Part shown: in pieces, positions 47,066-56,537 of the stretch | Numbering within the stretch: position 1 is the stretch's first letter | How the letters are laid out: every line of letters starts with the position of its first letter | Assembly (NCBI GenBank): GCA_021299875.1 | Contig: JAJTEW010000002.1 | Location: 361,449-425,448, forward strand | Direction: 5' to 3' | Origin: Comamonadaceae bacterium | GTDB lineage: Bacteria > Pseudomonadota > Gammaproteobacteria > Burkholderiales > Burkholderiaceae_C | Length of the DNA: 64,000 nt | Notes under the pieces: generated by a model | Database searches by the model: none | What the model was told of the DNA's origin: nothing | The model's input: only the letters and a program-made list of their open reading frames with translations | Program-made: the position numbers and the translations under genes

Positions 47066-48270
47066 ACCAAACCGATTACGACTTTGTGGTGGTGGGCGGA
47101 GGGCCTTCGGGCGCCACCGCAGCACACGACCTGGTGCGCCAAGGCTGGCGTGTTTTGTTGCTGGACCGTCAAGGCCGCACCAAGCCCTGCGGCGGGGCGA
47201 TACCGCCGCGCCTGATCAAGGACTTTGACATCCCTGACCACCTGCTGGTGGCCAAGGTGCGTTGCGCCCGCATGATCTCACCCGCCGACAACAAGGTCGA
47301 CATCCCGATTGACAACGGCTATGTGGGCATGGTGGACCGCGACGAGTTCGATGAGTATTTGCGCGAACGCGCAGCCCAATCGGGGGCCGTGCGCTGCCAA
47401 GCGATTTTTGACAAGCTGCAGCACGACGACCATGGCCAGCTGTGGGTGCACTACACCCCGGTCACAGCCAAAGAGCACGCTGCAGCCGAGCATGCACAGC
47501 CCGTCAAGGTGTCCACCCGCATGGTGGTGGGGGCCGATGGTGCACGCTCAGAAGTCGCGCGCCAAGCCATTCCCAACGCCCACAAAACCAAATACGTGTT
47601 CGCATACCACGAGATCATTGAGTCGCCTGTGGGCCAGCCCGGTTATGACGCGGCACGCTGCGACGTGTATTACCAAGGCGAAGTGTCACCCGATTTTTAT
47701 GGCTGGGTGTTTCCGCACGGCAAGACCATGAGCGTGGGCATGGGCAGCGCCGACAAGGGCTACTCCTTGCGCAGTGCCACGGCGCGCTTGCGCGAGATTG
47801 CTGGCCTGACACATGCCCCTACTTTGCGCCGGGAAGGCGCACCCATCCCACTCAAACCGCTGCCCCAATGGGACAACGGCCGAGACGTGGTGGTGATTGG
47901 TGATGCGGCAGGCGTGGTGGCCCCGTCCTCTGGCGAAGGCATTTATTACGCGATGGATTGCGCGCGGCGTGTGTCTCAGGCCGCGCACCAGGCCCTCAAA
48001 ACCGGTAACAGCGCTTGCCTGAAGCAAGGCCGTAAGAGTTTCATGAAGCAACATGGCCGTGTGTTCTGGATCTTGGGCGTGATGCAGTACTTCTGGTACC
48101 AAAACGACAAACGCCGCGAAAAGTTTGTCAAGATTTGCGAAGATCGCGATGTGCAACGGCTGACCTTTGAGTCCTACATGAACAAAGAGTTGGCACGCAA
48201 GGACCCGATGGCCCACGTGCGCATCTTCTTGAAGGACATGGCCCATTTGCTGGGTTTGGCACGCACATGA
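47062..48270 (+). CDS. bchP: Geranylgeranyl diphosphate/chlorophyll reductase
   Basis: DFVVVGGGPSGATAAHDLVRQGWRVLLLDRQGRTKPCGGAIPPRLI. Confidence 0.96.
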   Translation: MNQTDYDFVVVGGGPSGATAAHDLVRQGWRVLLLDRQGRTKPCGGAIPPRLIKDFDIPDHLLVAKVRCARMISPADNKVDIPIDNGYVGMVDRDEFDEYLRERAAQSGAVRCQAIFDKLQHDDHGQLWVHYTPVTAKEHAAAEHAQPVKVSTRMVVGADGARSEVARQAIPNAHKTKYVFAYHEIIESPVGQPGYDAARCDVYYQGEVSPDFYGWVFPHGKTMSVGMGSADKGYSLRSATARLREIAGLTHAPTLRREGAPIPLKPLPQWDNGRDVVVIGDAAGVVAPSSGEGIYYAMDCARRVSQAAHQALKTGNSACLKQGRKSFMKQHGRVFWILGVMQYFWYQNDKRREKFVKICEDRDVQRLTFESYMNKELARKDPMAHVRIFLKDMAHLLGLART

Positions 48271-48307
48271 GGCTTGAGTGAGCCAGCACCCCGAACACGG
48301 TTTGCTG

Positions 48308-48817
48308 ATGCACACCCTGAGGCGCAAGCCCCAAGCGCCTGTGCGTGCTCTGCTCTTGGCCTTTGTGCTCAGCTACGCCACAGCGGGCATCGGCGCGGCC
48401 CTGAGCGAGTTGGGGCCTTGGTACTTTGCGCTCAAACACCCGCCCTGGAAGCCGCCTGACGCCGCTTTTGGTGCCATCTGGAGCACGATTTTTACCTTGT
48501 GCGCCATCAGCGCTTGGCTGGCTTGGCAAGCGGCCGACACGCTGGCCTTGCGCCGCCGTGTGTTGTATTTGTTTGGGGTGAACGCGGTGCTCAACGTCTT
48601 GTGGAGTGCGCTCTACTTCAAGTTGCAGCGGCCTGATTGGGCGCTCTTTGAGGTGGTGTTTTTGTGGCTCTCGATCTTGGCCTTGGTCATGGGCTTGTGG
48701 CGGCTATCGCGTTGGGCGAGTTTGTTGCTCGTCACATATTGGATTTGGGTCAGTATTGCGGCCGTGCTCAATGTGCAGACCGTGATGCTCAATGGCCCTT
48801 TTGGCCCCAAGCCCTGA
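48308..48817 (+). CDS. tspO: TspO/MBR-family tryptophan-rich sensory protein
   Basis: LGPWYFALKHPPWKPPDAAFGAIWSTIFTLCAISAWLAW; start at 48278 (GTG) or 48308 (ATG). Confidence 0.88.
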   Translation: MHTLRRKPQAPVRALLLAFVLSYATAGIGAALSELGPWYFALKHPPWKPPDAAFGAIWSTIFTLCAISAWLAWQAADTLALRRRVLYLFGVNAVLNVLWSALYFKLQRPDWALFEVVFLWLSILALVMGLWRLSRWASLLLVTYWIWVSIAAVLNVQTVMLNGPFGPKP

Positions 48818-48850
48818 TATGAACTCTTTGACGCGCGTGGCCCGCGCCCC

Positions 48851-49765
48851 ATGAAAAGGCTTGCCAGCGTGTTGGCCCTGACTGCCTTGACCGCCTTGTC
48901 TTTGTGGCTTTGGACGCCCGACGTGCCGCGCTCGGCTTTGGAGGCGCGCTATTTGGCGGCCCCTGCTGACATGCGCAGCGTGGGCCCGTGGCAACTCCAT
49001 GTGCGTCAAAGCGGCCCGACCGACGCCCCGGCGGTGGTGTTGTTGCATGGTTTTGGTTCGAGCCTTCACACTTGGGATGCATGGGCAAAAGCGCTGTCTG
49101 CCACCCACCGAGTGGTGCGCATCGATTTGCCGGGCAGTGGTTTGAGCCCACCCGATCCCGCTCACGATTACCGAGACGCGCGCAGCCTCGAGATGCTGAT
49201 CGCCTTGATGGACAGTTTGGGCTTGCAGCGCGCCAGCTGGGTGGGCCATTCGATGGGTGGACGCATCGCTTGGACTTTGGCTGCCCGGTATCCGGAACGT
49301 GTGGACAAGCTGGTGTTGGTGGCGCCCGATGGCTTTGCCAGTTTTGGTTTTGAGTACGGCAAGCCGATGGATGTGCCTGCCACATGGGGCCTCATGCGCC
49401 ATGTCTTGCCCAAGCCTTTGCTGCGCATGAATTTGCAATCGGCCTATGCCCGGCCAGACAGCCTGAGTGAGGCGGTGACCACCCGTTACCACGATTTGAC
49501 CTTGGCCCCTGGGGCGCGCCAAGCCATGCTGGACCGTTTGAAACAAACGGTGTTGCAAGAGCCCGTCCCACTTTTGCGCCAAATCAAGGCCCCGACGCTG
49601 CTGGTGTGGGGTGAGGCCGATGCCATGATTCCCGTGAGCAACGCTCAGGATTATTTGCAAGCCATACAGGGCAGTCGGTTGGTGTCTTGGCCCCAAGTGG
49701 GGCATTTGCCACAAGAAGAAGCGGCGGAGGTGTCACAACAAACGGTGGTCGAATTTTTGCGATGA
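48851..49765 (+). CDS. Alpha/beta hydrolase
   Basis: VVLLHGFGSSLHTWDAW...GHSMGGRIAW; N-terminal hydrophobic segment. Confidence 0.88.
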   Translation: MKRLASVLALTALTALSLWLWTPDVPRSALEARYLAAPADMRSVGPWQLHVRQSGPTDAPAVVLLHGFGSSLHTWDAWAKALSATHRVVRIDLPGSGLSPPDPAHDYRDARSLEMLIALMDSLGLQRASWVGHSMGGRIAWTLAARYPERVDKLVLVAPDGFASFGFEYGKPMDVPATWGLMRHVLPKPLLRMNLQSAYARPDSLSEAVTTRYHDLTLAPGARQAMLDRLKQTVLQEPVPLLRQIKAPTLLVWGEADAMIPVSNAQDYLQAIQGSRLVSWPQVGHLPQEEAAEVSQQTVVEFLR

Positions 49766-49771
49766 GCCGCT

Positions 49772-51250
49772 TCAGGTGATGCGGATGCCCACTTGCAAGA
49801 TGTGATTGCCTTCGGTGGCGCGCACACTGACCTCGGCTTTGCCCAAGTGCGCCGTGTCACCTTCAACCGGCGGGCGGTGCAAGCTTTCGGCCAGCCATTG
49901 GCCAATGGTTTTGTCTGAATCGCAAGGCAGTTCCAGCCCATAAAACATGCACAGGTCGCCCATCGAGGTGCTGGCGGCCAGCACAAAGTCACCGAAGACC
50001 AAGCGGGCGTGTTCGGTGTCGTCCAGGTCGGGCAAGACCACGTTCAGGCGCCGTGCGCTCCATGCGATGGTGGAGCCTTGCAGCACCAATGAGGTGAGGA
50101 CCACGATGAAGGCCACGTTGAAGTAGATGCTGGCCCCTTCGACACCGGCCATGACCGGGAACACCGCCAACACAATCGGCACCGCACCGCGCAGACCCAC
50201 CCAAGACACAAAGGCGATTTCGCGTCCGGAAAAGTGCAGCGGTTTTAAGCACAACCAAACCGACAGCGGGCGGGCCACGAACATCAGCACCAGCGACACC
50301 CCGATGGCGGGCCACAGCGACTTCATCATCTCGGTGGGCGTGACCAGCAAGCCCAGCAACAAGAACATGCCCGCTTGGGACAGCCAAGCGTAGCCGTCCA
50401 TGGCCGACAAGGACGCACGCACTTGCCTGCGTGCCCGGTTGCCAATGACGACGCCCATCAGGTACACCGCCAAAAATCCGGAGCCGCCCAACCAAGTGGT
50501 GAGCGCGAACACCGTGAGTCCACCTGACACAATCAGCAGGGCACGGATGCCGCCGCCGCCGTCCTCGCCTCGGCCCAAGCGTTTGACCAATTCCGCCATG
50601 GCCCAGCCGCAGCCCAAGCCCAGGATGCCGCCCCAGCCCAAGTGTTCGAGCAAAGACAGCAAAATTTCGGAGGCGCTCAGCGGTAAACTTTCTGCATTGG
50701 CCATGGACAGCGCGATGGCAATGAAAGTCAGCGTCAGGTAGACGGCCATGGGGTCGTTCAAGCCCGACTCGATCTCCAAGGTGGCGGAGACCCGTTCATT
50801 GAGGTGCACCCCAGAGGACTTGAGCAAGGAAAAAACGGCTGCCGCATCGGTGGAGCCGACAATGGCCCCGACCAAAAGGGCCAATGGCCAAGACAAATCG
50901 AGCAGCCAATAAGCCGCAGCGCCCGTGATGCCGGTGCACAGCACCACACCCAGTGTGGCCAACAGGAGCGAGGGCCGCAGCCCCGTGCGAAAGGTGCGCA
51001 TCTGGGTGCGCAAACCGCCGTCAAGCAAGATCACGGCCAAGGCCACGTTGCCCACCCAAAAGCTCAAACGGAAATCATCAAACACCAGTCCACCTGGCCC
51101 GTCGACACCCGCCAAGATGCCGACCACCAAAAAAATCAGCAGGAACGAAAAACCGATGCGCGCAGAAAACACCCCCGCCAAGACACTGACGAACACCAGT
51201 GCAGCGCCGGCCAACAAGGGCAGTGAGAGGAAATCAAGCGACAAAACCAT
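49772..51250 (-). CDS. CPA1-type K+/H+ antiporter (NhaP2/CvrA-like)
   Basis: Multi-TM Na+/H+ exchanger fold; GSTDAAAVFSLLKSSGVHLNERVSATLEIESGLNDPMAVYLTLTF. Confidence 0.88.
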   Translation of the reverse strand: MVLSLDFLSLPLLAGAALVFVSVLAGVFSARIGFSFLLIFLVVGILAGVDGPGGLVFDDFRLSFWVGNVALAVILLDGGLRTQMRTFRTGLRPSLLLATLGVVLCTGITGAAAYWLLDLSWPLALLVGAIVGSTDAAAVFSLLKSSGVHLNERVSATLEIESGLNDPMAVYLTLTFIAIALSMANAESLPLSASEILLSLLEHLGWGGILGLGCGWAMAELVKRLGRGEDGGGGIRALLIVSGGLTVFALTTWLGGSGFLAVYLMGVVIGNRARRQVRASLSAMDGYAWLSQAGMFLLLGLLVTPTEMMKSLWPAIGVSLVLMFVARPLSVWLCLKPLHFSGREIAFVSWVGLRGAVPIVLAVFPVMAGVEGASIYFNVAFIVVLTSLVLQGSTIAWSARRLNVVLPDLDDTEHARLVFGDFVLAASTSMGDLCMFYGLELPCDSDKTIGQWLAESLHRPPVEGDTAHLGKAEVSVRATEGNHILQVGIRIT

Positions 51251-51295
51251 GTCTTGAAAGTACCACAAGACGGGCGTCCGTCCGAGGCCATGGTT

Positions 51296-52192
51296 TTATG
51301 CCGTACCGCAGCAACGCAAGATGTCATGGGCCGTGCCCAGCGGGTCTTGTTCGTGTGCCAAGTGCCCAAGACCAGACTGAAGGTGCTGCCGCGCTTGCGG
51401 TAAGCGCTGGCAGGCTTCGTCGGCCAAAGCCGGTGGCACGGTTTGGTCTTGTGCGCCGATGAGCATGAACACGGGGTTGCGAATCTCGTGCAGGCGTGCG
51501 GCCAAGGGCTTGAGCCGCCAAGCCGCCATCATCGACAACACGCCGTGCACATGGCCCGAGTTGCTGAGCACGCGGGTGTAAAGATCGATCCCTTGCGGGT
51601 CGAGCGTGGAGCCGGTGCGTGCGATCCACTCGGCCACTGCCCCCGGTTTGGCGGCCATTTTGGCAGTGGCCCAGGCCGACAGCGGGTTGAGCGCTGCCAG
51701 TTTGGCTGCTGGGCCGAACAGCCAAGACGCCACGCCCGGCAGCGGCAGCCAAGCGGGGTTCAGACCGATCAGGGTGCTGCGCGCTGCGCTGTCAAAGTGC
51801 AGCGCCATGTGCGCGGCAATCGCCGCGCCCGCCGAGTGGCCCACGATGACCTGTGGCGTGAGCTTGAGTTGCAGCATCAGTGCACGCAGGCCCTCGGCCA
51901 TGCCGGGCAGCGACAGCGCGTCCTCGGGGCCCCGGCTGGTGAAGGCGTGGCCGGGCAGGTCGGGCGCGACCACCATGAAATGCGCGGCCAGTGTGGGCAT
52001 CATGCCGCGCCAACTGAAGTTGCCTGAGCCGGTACCGTGCAAAAGCAGCATGCACGGGCCTTGGCCCATGGTTTGAACATGCCATTGAATGCCGCCTGCT
52101 TGCACCTGTCGGCTGTGTTGTGCGTGCGGCCAAATCTGGGGCTGGGCTTGGTGCTCAGTCCAAGACATGCTGGGGTAGAAGCTGTCAAACAT
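51296..52192 (-). CDS. bchO: Magnesium chelatase-associated alpha/beta hydrolase BchO
   Basis: LLHGTGSGNFSWRGMMPTLAAHFMVVAPDLPGHAFT...GHSAGAAIAAHMAL; directly downstream of bchD. Confidence 0.92.
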   Translation of the reverse strand: MFDSFYPSMSWTEHQAQPQIWPHAQHSRQVQAGGIQWHVQTMGQGPCMLLLHGTGSGNFSWRGMMPTLAAHFMVVAPDLPGHAFTSRGPEDALSLPGMAEGLRALMLQLKLTPQVIVGHSAGAAIAAHMALHFDSAARSTLIGLNPAWLPLPGVASWLFGPAAKLAALNPLSAWATAKMAAKPGAVAEWIARTGSTLDPQGIDLYTRVLSNSGHVHGVLSMMAAWRLKPLAARLHEIRNPVFMLIGAQDQTVPPALADEACQRLPQARQHLQSGLGHLAHEQDPLGTAHDILRCCGTA

Positions 52193-52198
52193 GACCGT

Positions 52199-54088
52199 TC
52201 AGGCCTGCGGGCTGCGCACGCGCTCGATGGCGTGGGCCATGCGCTGCGATTGCACCTGCGGCATGGGCAAGTAGCTCGCGCCCATGGTGGCGGCCAGTTG
52301 CTGCGCCTGTGCATCGGGGTGCATCGAGGTGTCGATCCACAAGGCGCGGTGGCCGCTGGCGCGCCACTGCTGGCCCCAGCTTTGCGCATCGGTTTGCGCT
52401 TGAGCGCGGCCGCCCAAGCCTTGCAGCGTCACATTGGCTCGGCCGTCACTCAGCACCACCAAGATGGGCGTGACGCCTTGGCGCTGCAGTTGCGTGGCTT
52501 GTTCGTGCGCCATCTTGAGGGCCAGGGCCAAGGGCGTGCCGCCGCCACCGGGCAGGCCGGTCATGGCGCGTTTGGCGCGCACCAGTGAGCGCGTCATGGG
52601 CAGCAGCAGCTGGGCCTGCGCACCTCGAAAGGCCACGATGCAGACGCTGTCGCGCCGGGCATAGGATTGCTGCAACAACAACTCGACCGCGCCCTTGGCC
52701 TCGGCCAAGCGCTGCAAAGCGGCCGAGCCCGAAGCGTCGAGCGCCAGGATCAGGCAGCTGGAGGCGCGCTGCTGGTAGCGCTGGATGTGGAAGTCTTCGA
52801 CGCGGATGGCGACGCGGCCGGTGCTGTGCGCTTGCCGCAAACGCTGCTTGGGTGCGGCGGCGCGCAAAGTGGCCAGCACATGCAGGCGCGCCTGACCGCC
52901 GGGGCGGCCCGGGCGTGGGGGCAGGGGGCGGCCGCGCTGCGAGCCCGCGCGGGTTTGGCCGCTGCGGCCCGAGGTGTTATGGCTGGCCGCGCCTTGGCGC
53001 GTCATCAGCGCGTCCAGCATGTGCGGCGGTAAGCTGGCCAAAGCGGCGGCAACCATCATGTCTTGCAGGTCTTCTGCACTCGGTTCGGCGTTCTGTTCAG
53101 GTGGTGGGTCGGGGTCTTGGGTGTTGTCTGCTTCAGCGTCGTTCTCAGGCGCTTGGTCGGTATTGTCTGGGGGCTCGGGTGGCGGTGTGGCGTCTTCCTG
53201 TGGCGCTGGCTCGGCTGCGGCTTGATCGGCAGATGGTTCAGCTGGCCACTGCGTGGCGCGTGGCGCGAGCACGCAGCGCGCGGCAAAGCCCAGGTCGTCG
53301 GCGTCCAGCGTGCTGCGACCGTTCAGCGCCGCATGGCCGCAGGCCACGCGCAGCGCCAGGCTGGGCACGCGCAAAGAGCCAATGCCCAGGCCCAAAGCGG
53401 CCGCGCAAAGCGCTTGCATGTGCGCATCGGTGGCTTGCACTTGGGACAGGTGCAAGCGGGCGCGCGCCAAAGCGCCGGGGCTCAGACGAATCTGCAGGCC
53501 ATCAGACCCGCCGCTCTCGTCTTGCAACGCCGCGTGTATGTCGCTGGGCGAGAGTTCGTTCAGGTCCAGCCAGACGCCCAAGCGCTCGGCCAAGGCTGCG
53601 CCCACGCCGGGTTCGTCGGGCAAGGATTCGTCGAGCGCGACCACGCCAAAGCGGGTGGGTGTGGGTGCTGCGCTGTGGCGGGTGGGTGGCACCTGGCCCT
53701 GTTCGAGGGCTTGCACCAAAGGCGCGAGCAGGGCGGGCGACAGGCGTTCGGCCATGGGCAGGCACACCAGGCTTTGATCGGCTTGTTGCAGCAGGCCCGC
53801 TTGCAGGTGCAATTGGCCGGTTTGCAGGGTATGGGCCAGGTCGATGCCGCCGAGCAACCGCTCGCTGTCCACCGAACCGGGCACTTTCACCAAGCCGATG
53901 CCCAGCCCCGCCAGCGCTTGCAACCAGCGCTCGCGCACCGGGCCGTGTGGCGCGCGCAGGCAAACGCCGCCAAAACCGTGGGGGTCGAGTTGCAGCAGTT
54001 GCAGCGTGGTGAGCGCGTCGTTCCAGCGCTCCAGCGGGTCCGAAGGGGTGGACGGTGTTGGGGCTTCGCGGGCCATGCGTGCAGCCAA
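52199..54088 (-). CDS. bchD: Magnesium chelatase subunit D
   Basis: AAA-like N-terminus, acidic/Pro-rich linker, C-terminal VWA domain with MIDAS-like DASGSAA. Confidence 0.94.
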   Translation of the reverse strand: MAARMAREAPTPSTPSDPLERWNDALTTLQLLQLDPHGFGGVCLRAPHGPVRERWLQALAGLGIGLVKVPGSVDSERLLGGIDLAHTLQTGQLHLQAGLLQQADQSLVCLPMAERLSPALLAPLVQALEQGQVPPTRHSAAPTPTRFGVVALDESLPDEPGVGAALAERLGVWLDLNELSPSDIHAALQDESGGSDGLQIRLSPGALARARLHLSQVQATDAHMQALCAAALGLGIGSLRVPSLALRVACGHAALNGRSTLDADDLGFAARCVLAPRATQWPAEPSADQAAAEPAPQEDATPPPEPPDNTDQAPENDAEADNTQDPDPPPEQNAEPSAEDLQDMMVAAALASLPPHMLDALMTRQGAASHNTSGRSGQTRAGSQRGRPLPPRPGRPGGQARLHVLATLRAAAPKQRLRQAHSTGRVAIRVEDFHIQRYQQRASSCLILALDASGSAALQRLAEAKGAVELLLQQSYARRDSVCIVAFRGAQAQLLLPMTRSLVRAKRAMTGLPGGGGTPLALALKMAHEQATQLQRQGVTPILVVLSDGRANVTLQGLGGRAQAQTDAQSWGQQWRASGHRALWIDTSMHPDAQAQQLAATMGASYLPMPQVQSQRMAHAIERVRSPQA

Positions 54089-54089
54089 T

Positions 54090-55115
54090 TCAGGCGGCCA
54101 GCACTTCTTGCAAGCTGCGCTGCACGCGCGCGCCCGAGTCGGTGTCGTCCAGCGGGTTGCGGCGCAGGCGGTGGCGAAGGGCCAGTGGGGCCATGCTTTG
54201 CAGGTGCTCGGCCTTCACTGCTTTGTGGCCTTGTAGCGCGGCATACGCGCGGGTGGCGCGCAGCAGCGTGAGTTCGGCGCGCAGGCCGTCGGTGCCCAGT
54301 TGCTGGCACAGGCGGGTGCACAGCATCAGCATGTCGTCGCTCACTTCGACTTGGTCCAGCAGCTCACGCGCTTTGAGGATGCGTTTTTGCAGCTTCTGGT
54401 TGTCCTTGTGCCACAGCGCTTTGAAGGCGGCAGGGTCTTTGTCGAAGGCGTCGCGGCGTTTGATGATGCTCACGCGCAGCGCCAGGTCTTGCGGCGTGCG
54501 CACCTGCACCGACAGGCCAAAACGGTCCAGCAATTGGGGGCGCAGCTCGCCCTCTTCGGGGTTGCCGCTGCCCACCAGCACAAAGCGGGCGGGGTGGCGC
54601 ACGCTCAGGCCTTCGCGTTCGACCAGGTTTTCGCCCGAGGCGGCCACGTCAATGAGCAGGTCCACCAGGTGGTCGTCGAGCAGGTTGACCTCGTCGATGT
54701 ACAAAAAGCCTCGGTGCGCCTGGGCCAGCAGGCCGGGGGCGAAGGATTTGATGCCTTGCGACAGGGCTTTTTCCAGATCCAGCGCGCCGACCACGCGGTC
54801 TTCGGTCGCGCCCAAAGGCAGATCGACCACGGCCACACTCTGGCGTTCGGTCACGACTTTGGCTTTGGGATCGCGTGCTTGGCAGACCGGGCAGGCGCCT
54901 GCGGGTTTGGCCGGGTCGCAGCGGTAAGGACAGCCTTTGACGACCGAAATGGGCGGCAGCGGGTCCGCAAGGGCCCGCACGGCAGTCGATTTGCCGGTAC
55001 CCCGGTCCCCCAACACCAGTACGCCACCGATGGCCGGGTCGACCGCCACCACCTGGATGGCGAGGGTCATTTCATCTTGACCAACAATGGCCGCAAAAGG
55101 GAAGGTCAATGCCAT
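54090..55115 (-). CDS. bchI: Magnesium chelatase ATPase subunit I
   Basis: FPFAAIVGQDEMTLAIQVVAVDPAIGGVLVLGDRGTGKSTAVRALADPLPP. Confidence 0.97.
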   Translation of the reverse strand: MALTFPFAAIVGQDEMTLAIQVVAVDPAIGGVLVLGDRGTGKSTAVRALADPLPPISVVKGCPYRCDPAKPAGACPVCQARDPKAKVVTERQSVAVVDLPLGATEDRVVGALDLEKALSQGIKSFAPGLLAQAHRGFLYIDEVNLLDDHLVDLLIDVAASGENLVEREGLSVRHPARFVLVGSGNPEEGELRPQLLDRFGLSVQVRTPQDLALRVSIIKRRDAFDKDPAAFKALWHKDNQKLQKRILKARELLDQVEVSDDMLMLCTRLCQQLGTDGLRAELTLLRATRAYAALQGHKAVKAEHLQSMAPLALRHRLRRNPLDDTDSGARVQRSLQEVLAA

Positions 55116-55167
55116 GGGGCGTTCCGCAAAACTGTTCTCGGCCCATCATCCAAAAGACGCGGCAAAG

Positions 55168-55185
55168 TGTCAAGTTAAATTTACA
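55168..55185. promoter_or_regulatory. PpsR/CrtJ-type box upstream of bchI
   Basis: TGTCAAGTTAAATTTACA matches TGT-N12-ACA. Confidence 0.72.
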
Positions 55186-55232
55186 CTTGATGTCGAATTT
55201 TTTCAGTGCCTAGGACCCGATCGCAGGAACCG

Positions 55233-55823
55233 TTAGCCAGCCCGGGTGAAGGGCATCACACCGACCAGCCAAAGGTGCAGGCCACCCATCAGGAAAGCCG
55301 CCCATACGCCGGTGCCCACCACCAACGCGAGCACAGTGGCCAGCAGCTTGCCTTCGGGCGCAGATTGCAGGCTTTGGCGGTCCCTCTTTCGGGCGGCGCG
55401 GAAGACCAGCACCGACCAAACGAGAAAGCCGCCGAATAGCAAGACATCAGCCGCATTGCCGTTGGACAGCAAATGGCCGAGCGCCCAGACTTTGACCGAC
55501 AAGGTCATAGGGTGGCGCAGTTTGGCCTGGATCTGGTTGCCCGGCACATACGTGGCCACCAGCAAAACCATGGCCAACCACATCAGCAAAATCGTGGCGT
55601 GTTGCATGCCGCGAGGCGGCGTCCACAGCACCACCGGGTCGAGGCGCGCTTGGCCATAGCCTTGCACCAACAAATAAAGACCCAGCAAGGAAATGGCAGC
55701 GTAAACCGCCTTGAATCCCAGCGCACCCCAACGGGCGATGCCGTCTTGGCGGACCTGGGGTGCCAGGCTTTGAAGTGAATGGATGCCTAAAAAAAGGACC
55801 AAACCGAGCAGGAGTTGCAGCAT
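55233..55823 (-). CDS. NnrU-family membrane protein
   Basis: MLQLLLGLVLFLGIHSLQSLAP...ILLMWLAMVLLVATYVPGNQIQAKLRHPMTLSVKVWALGHLLSNG. Confidence 0.88.
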   Translation of the reverse strand: MLQLLLGLVLFLGIHSLQSLAPQVRQDGIARWGALGFKAVYAAISLLGLYLLVQGYGQARLDPVVLWTPPRGMQHATILLMWLAMVLLVATYVPGNQIQAKLRHPMTLSVKVWALGHLLSNGNAADVLLFGGFLVWSVLVFRAARKRDRQSLQSAPEGKLLATVLALVVGTGVWAAFLMGGLHLWLVGVMPFTRAG

Positions 55824-55877
55824 GTCAAAACCCTTTTTCTAAAGGCGTGTCAAGAAAGCTGCATTTTGACATGCCTG

Positions 55878-55895
55878 TGTCCATGGGGGTTGACA
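55878..55895. promoter_or_regulatory. PpsR/CrtJ-type box between nnrU and HiPIP genes
   Basis: TGTCCATGGGGGTTGACA matches TGT-N12-ACA; half-sites TGTCA...TGACA also at 55848-55871 with longer spacing. Confidence 0.68.
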
Positions 55896-56017
55896 TTACA
55901 AATCCCGGGCTTTCCTGTGTGATTTGCTCGGGTATCCCGTTAAAAATGACAAGGTGACTGATCTGGCGCACAATGAACTGTCCAGTATTTTCTGGCTACC
56001 TATTTCAGGAGCAGTTC

Positions 56018-56344
56018 ATGTCCCGTTTTACCGAAATCTCTTCCACCCGCCGCGTGTTCATGATGCAAGTGGCCACGGCCGCCACAGCCACTTTGGCTGT
56101 GAGCCAAGCTTCGGCCCAAGCCATGGTCGACGAAAAAGACCCGCAAGCCGTGGGCTTGGCTTACAAAGCCGATGCGACCAAGGTCGACAAAGCCAAGAAC
56201 CCCAAGTACGCGGCGGGCAACAACTGCGCCAACTGCGCCTTGTTCCAAGCCAAGGCCGGTGCGGCTGCCGGTGGTTGCCCCTTGTTTGCAGGCAAGCAAG
56301 TGGCCGCCAAAGGCTGGTGCTCAGCCTGGGCCAAAAAGGCTTGA
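56018..56344 (+). CDS. High-potential iron-sulfur protein (HiPIP)
   Basis: Tat-like leader SSTRRVFMMQVATAATATLAVSQASA; cluster ligands CANC...GGC...GWC. Confidence 0.94.
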   Translation: MSRFTEISSTRRVFMMQVATAATATLAVSQASAQAMVDEKDPQAVGLAYKADATKVDKAKNPKYAAGNNCANCALFQAKAGAAAGGCPLFAGKQVAAKGWCSAWAKKA

Positions 56345-56386
56345 TGCCTCAGGTTCTTCGGCTGGATTTTTCCCGTCGGGTTCCTC

Positions 56387-56411
56387 AAAACCGCCTCTGG
56401 GCGGTTTTTTT
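56387..56411 (+). terminator. Rho-independent terminator after HiPIP
   Basis: AAAACCGCC-TCTG-GGCGGTTTTTTT. Confidence 0.92.
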
Positions 56412-56484
56412 ACGCCCCAAGACGGCTTGGGGCTCAGTGTTTGCCCTGATTTGCCCACGTCAGCAAGGCTTTGAACAGACAAAG

Positions 56485-56502
56485 TGTCAATCTGTCGTTA
56501 CA
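56485..56502. promoter_or_regulatory. PpsR/CrtJ-type box upstream of ccmA
   Basis: TGTCAATCTGTCGTTACA matches TGT-N12-ACA, 36 bp before the ccmA ATG. Confidence 0.65.
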
Positions 56503-56537
56503 CTTGCTGCTGTTTCAACCGACCAGAAGGCCTTTTC

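Noticed and set aside
52585-54271. Long Arg/Ala-rich plus-strand ORFs opposite bchD
   Set aside because: Shadow ORFs of the GC-rich bchD gene; real protein is on the minus strand with a clear VWA domain.
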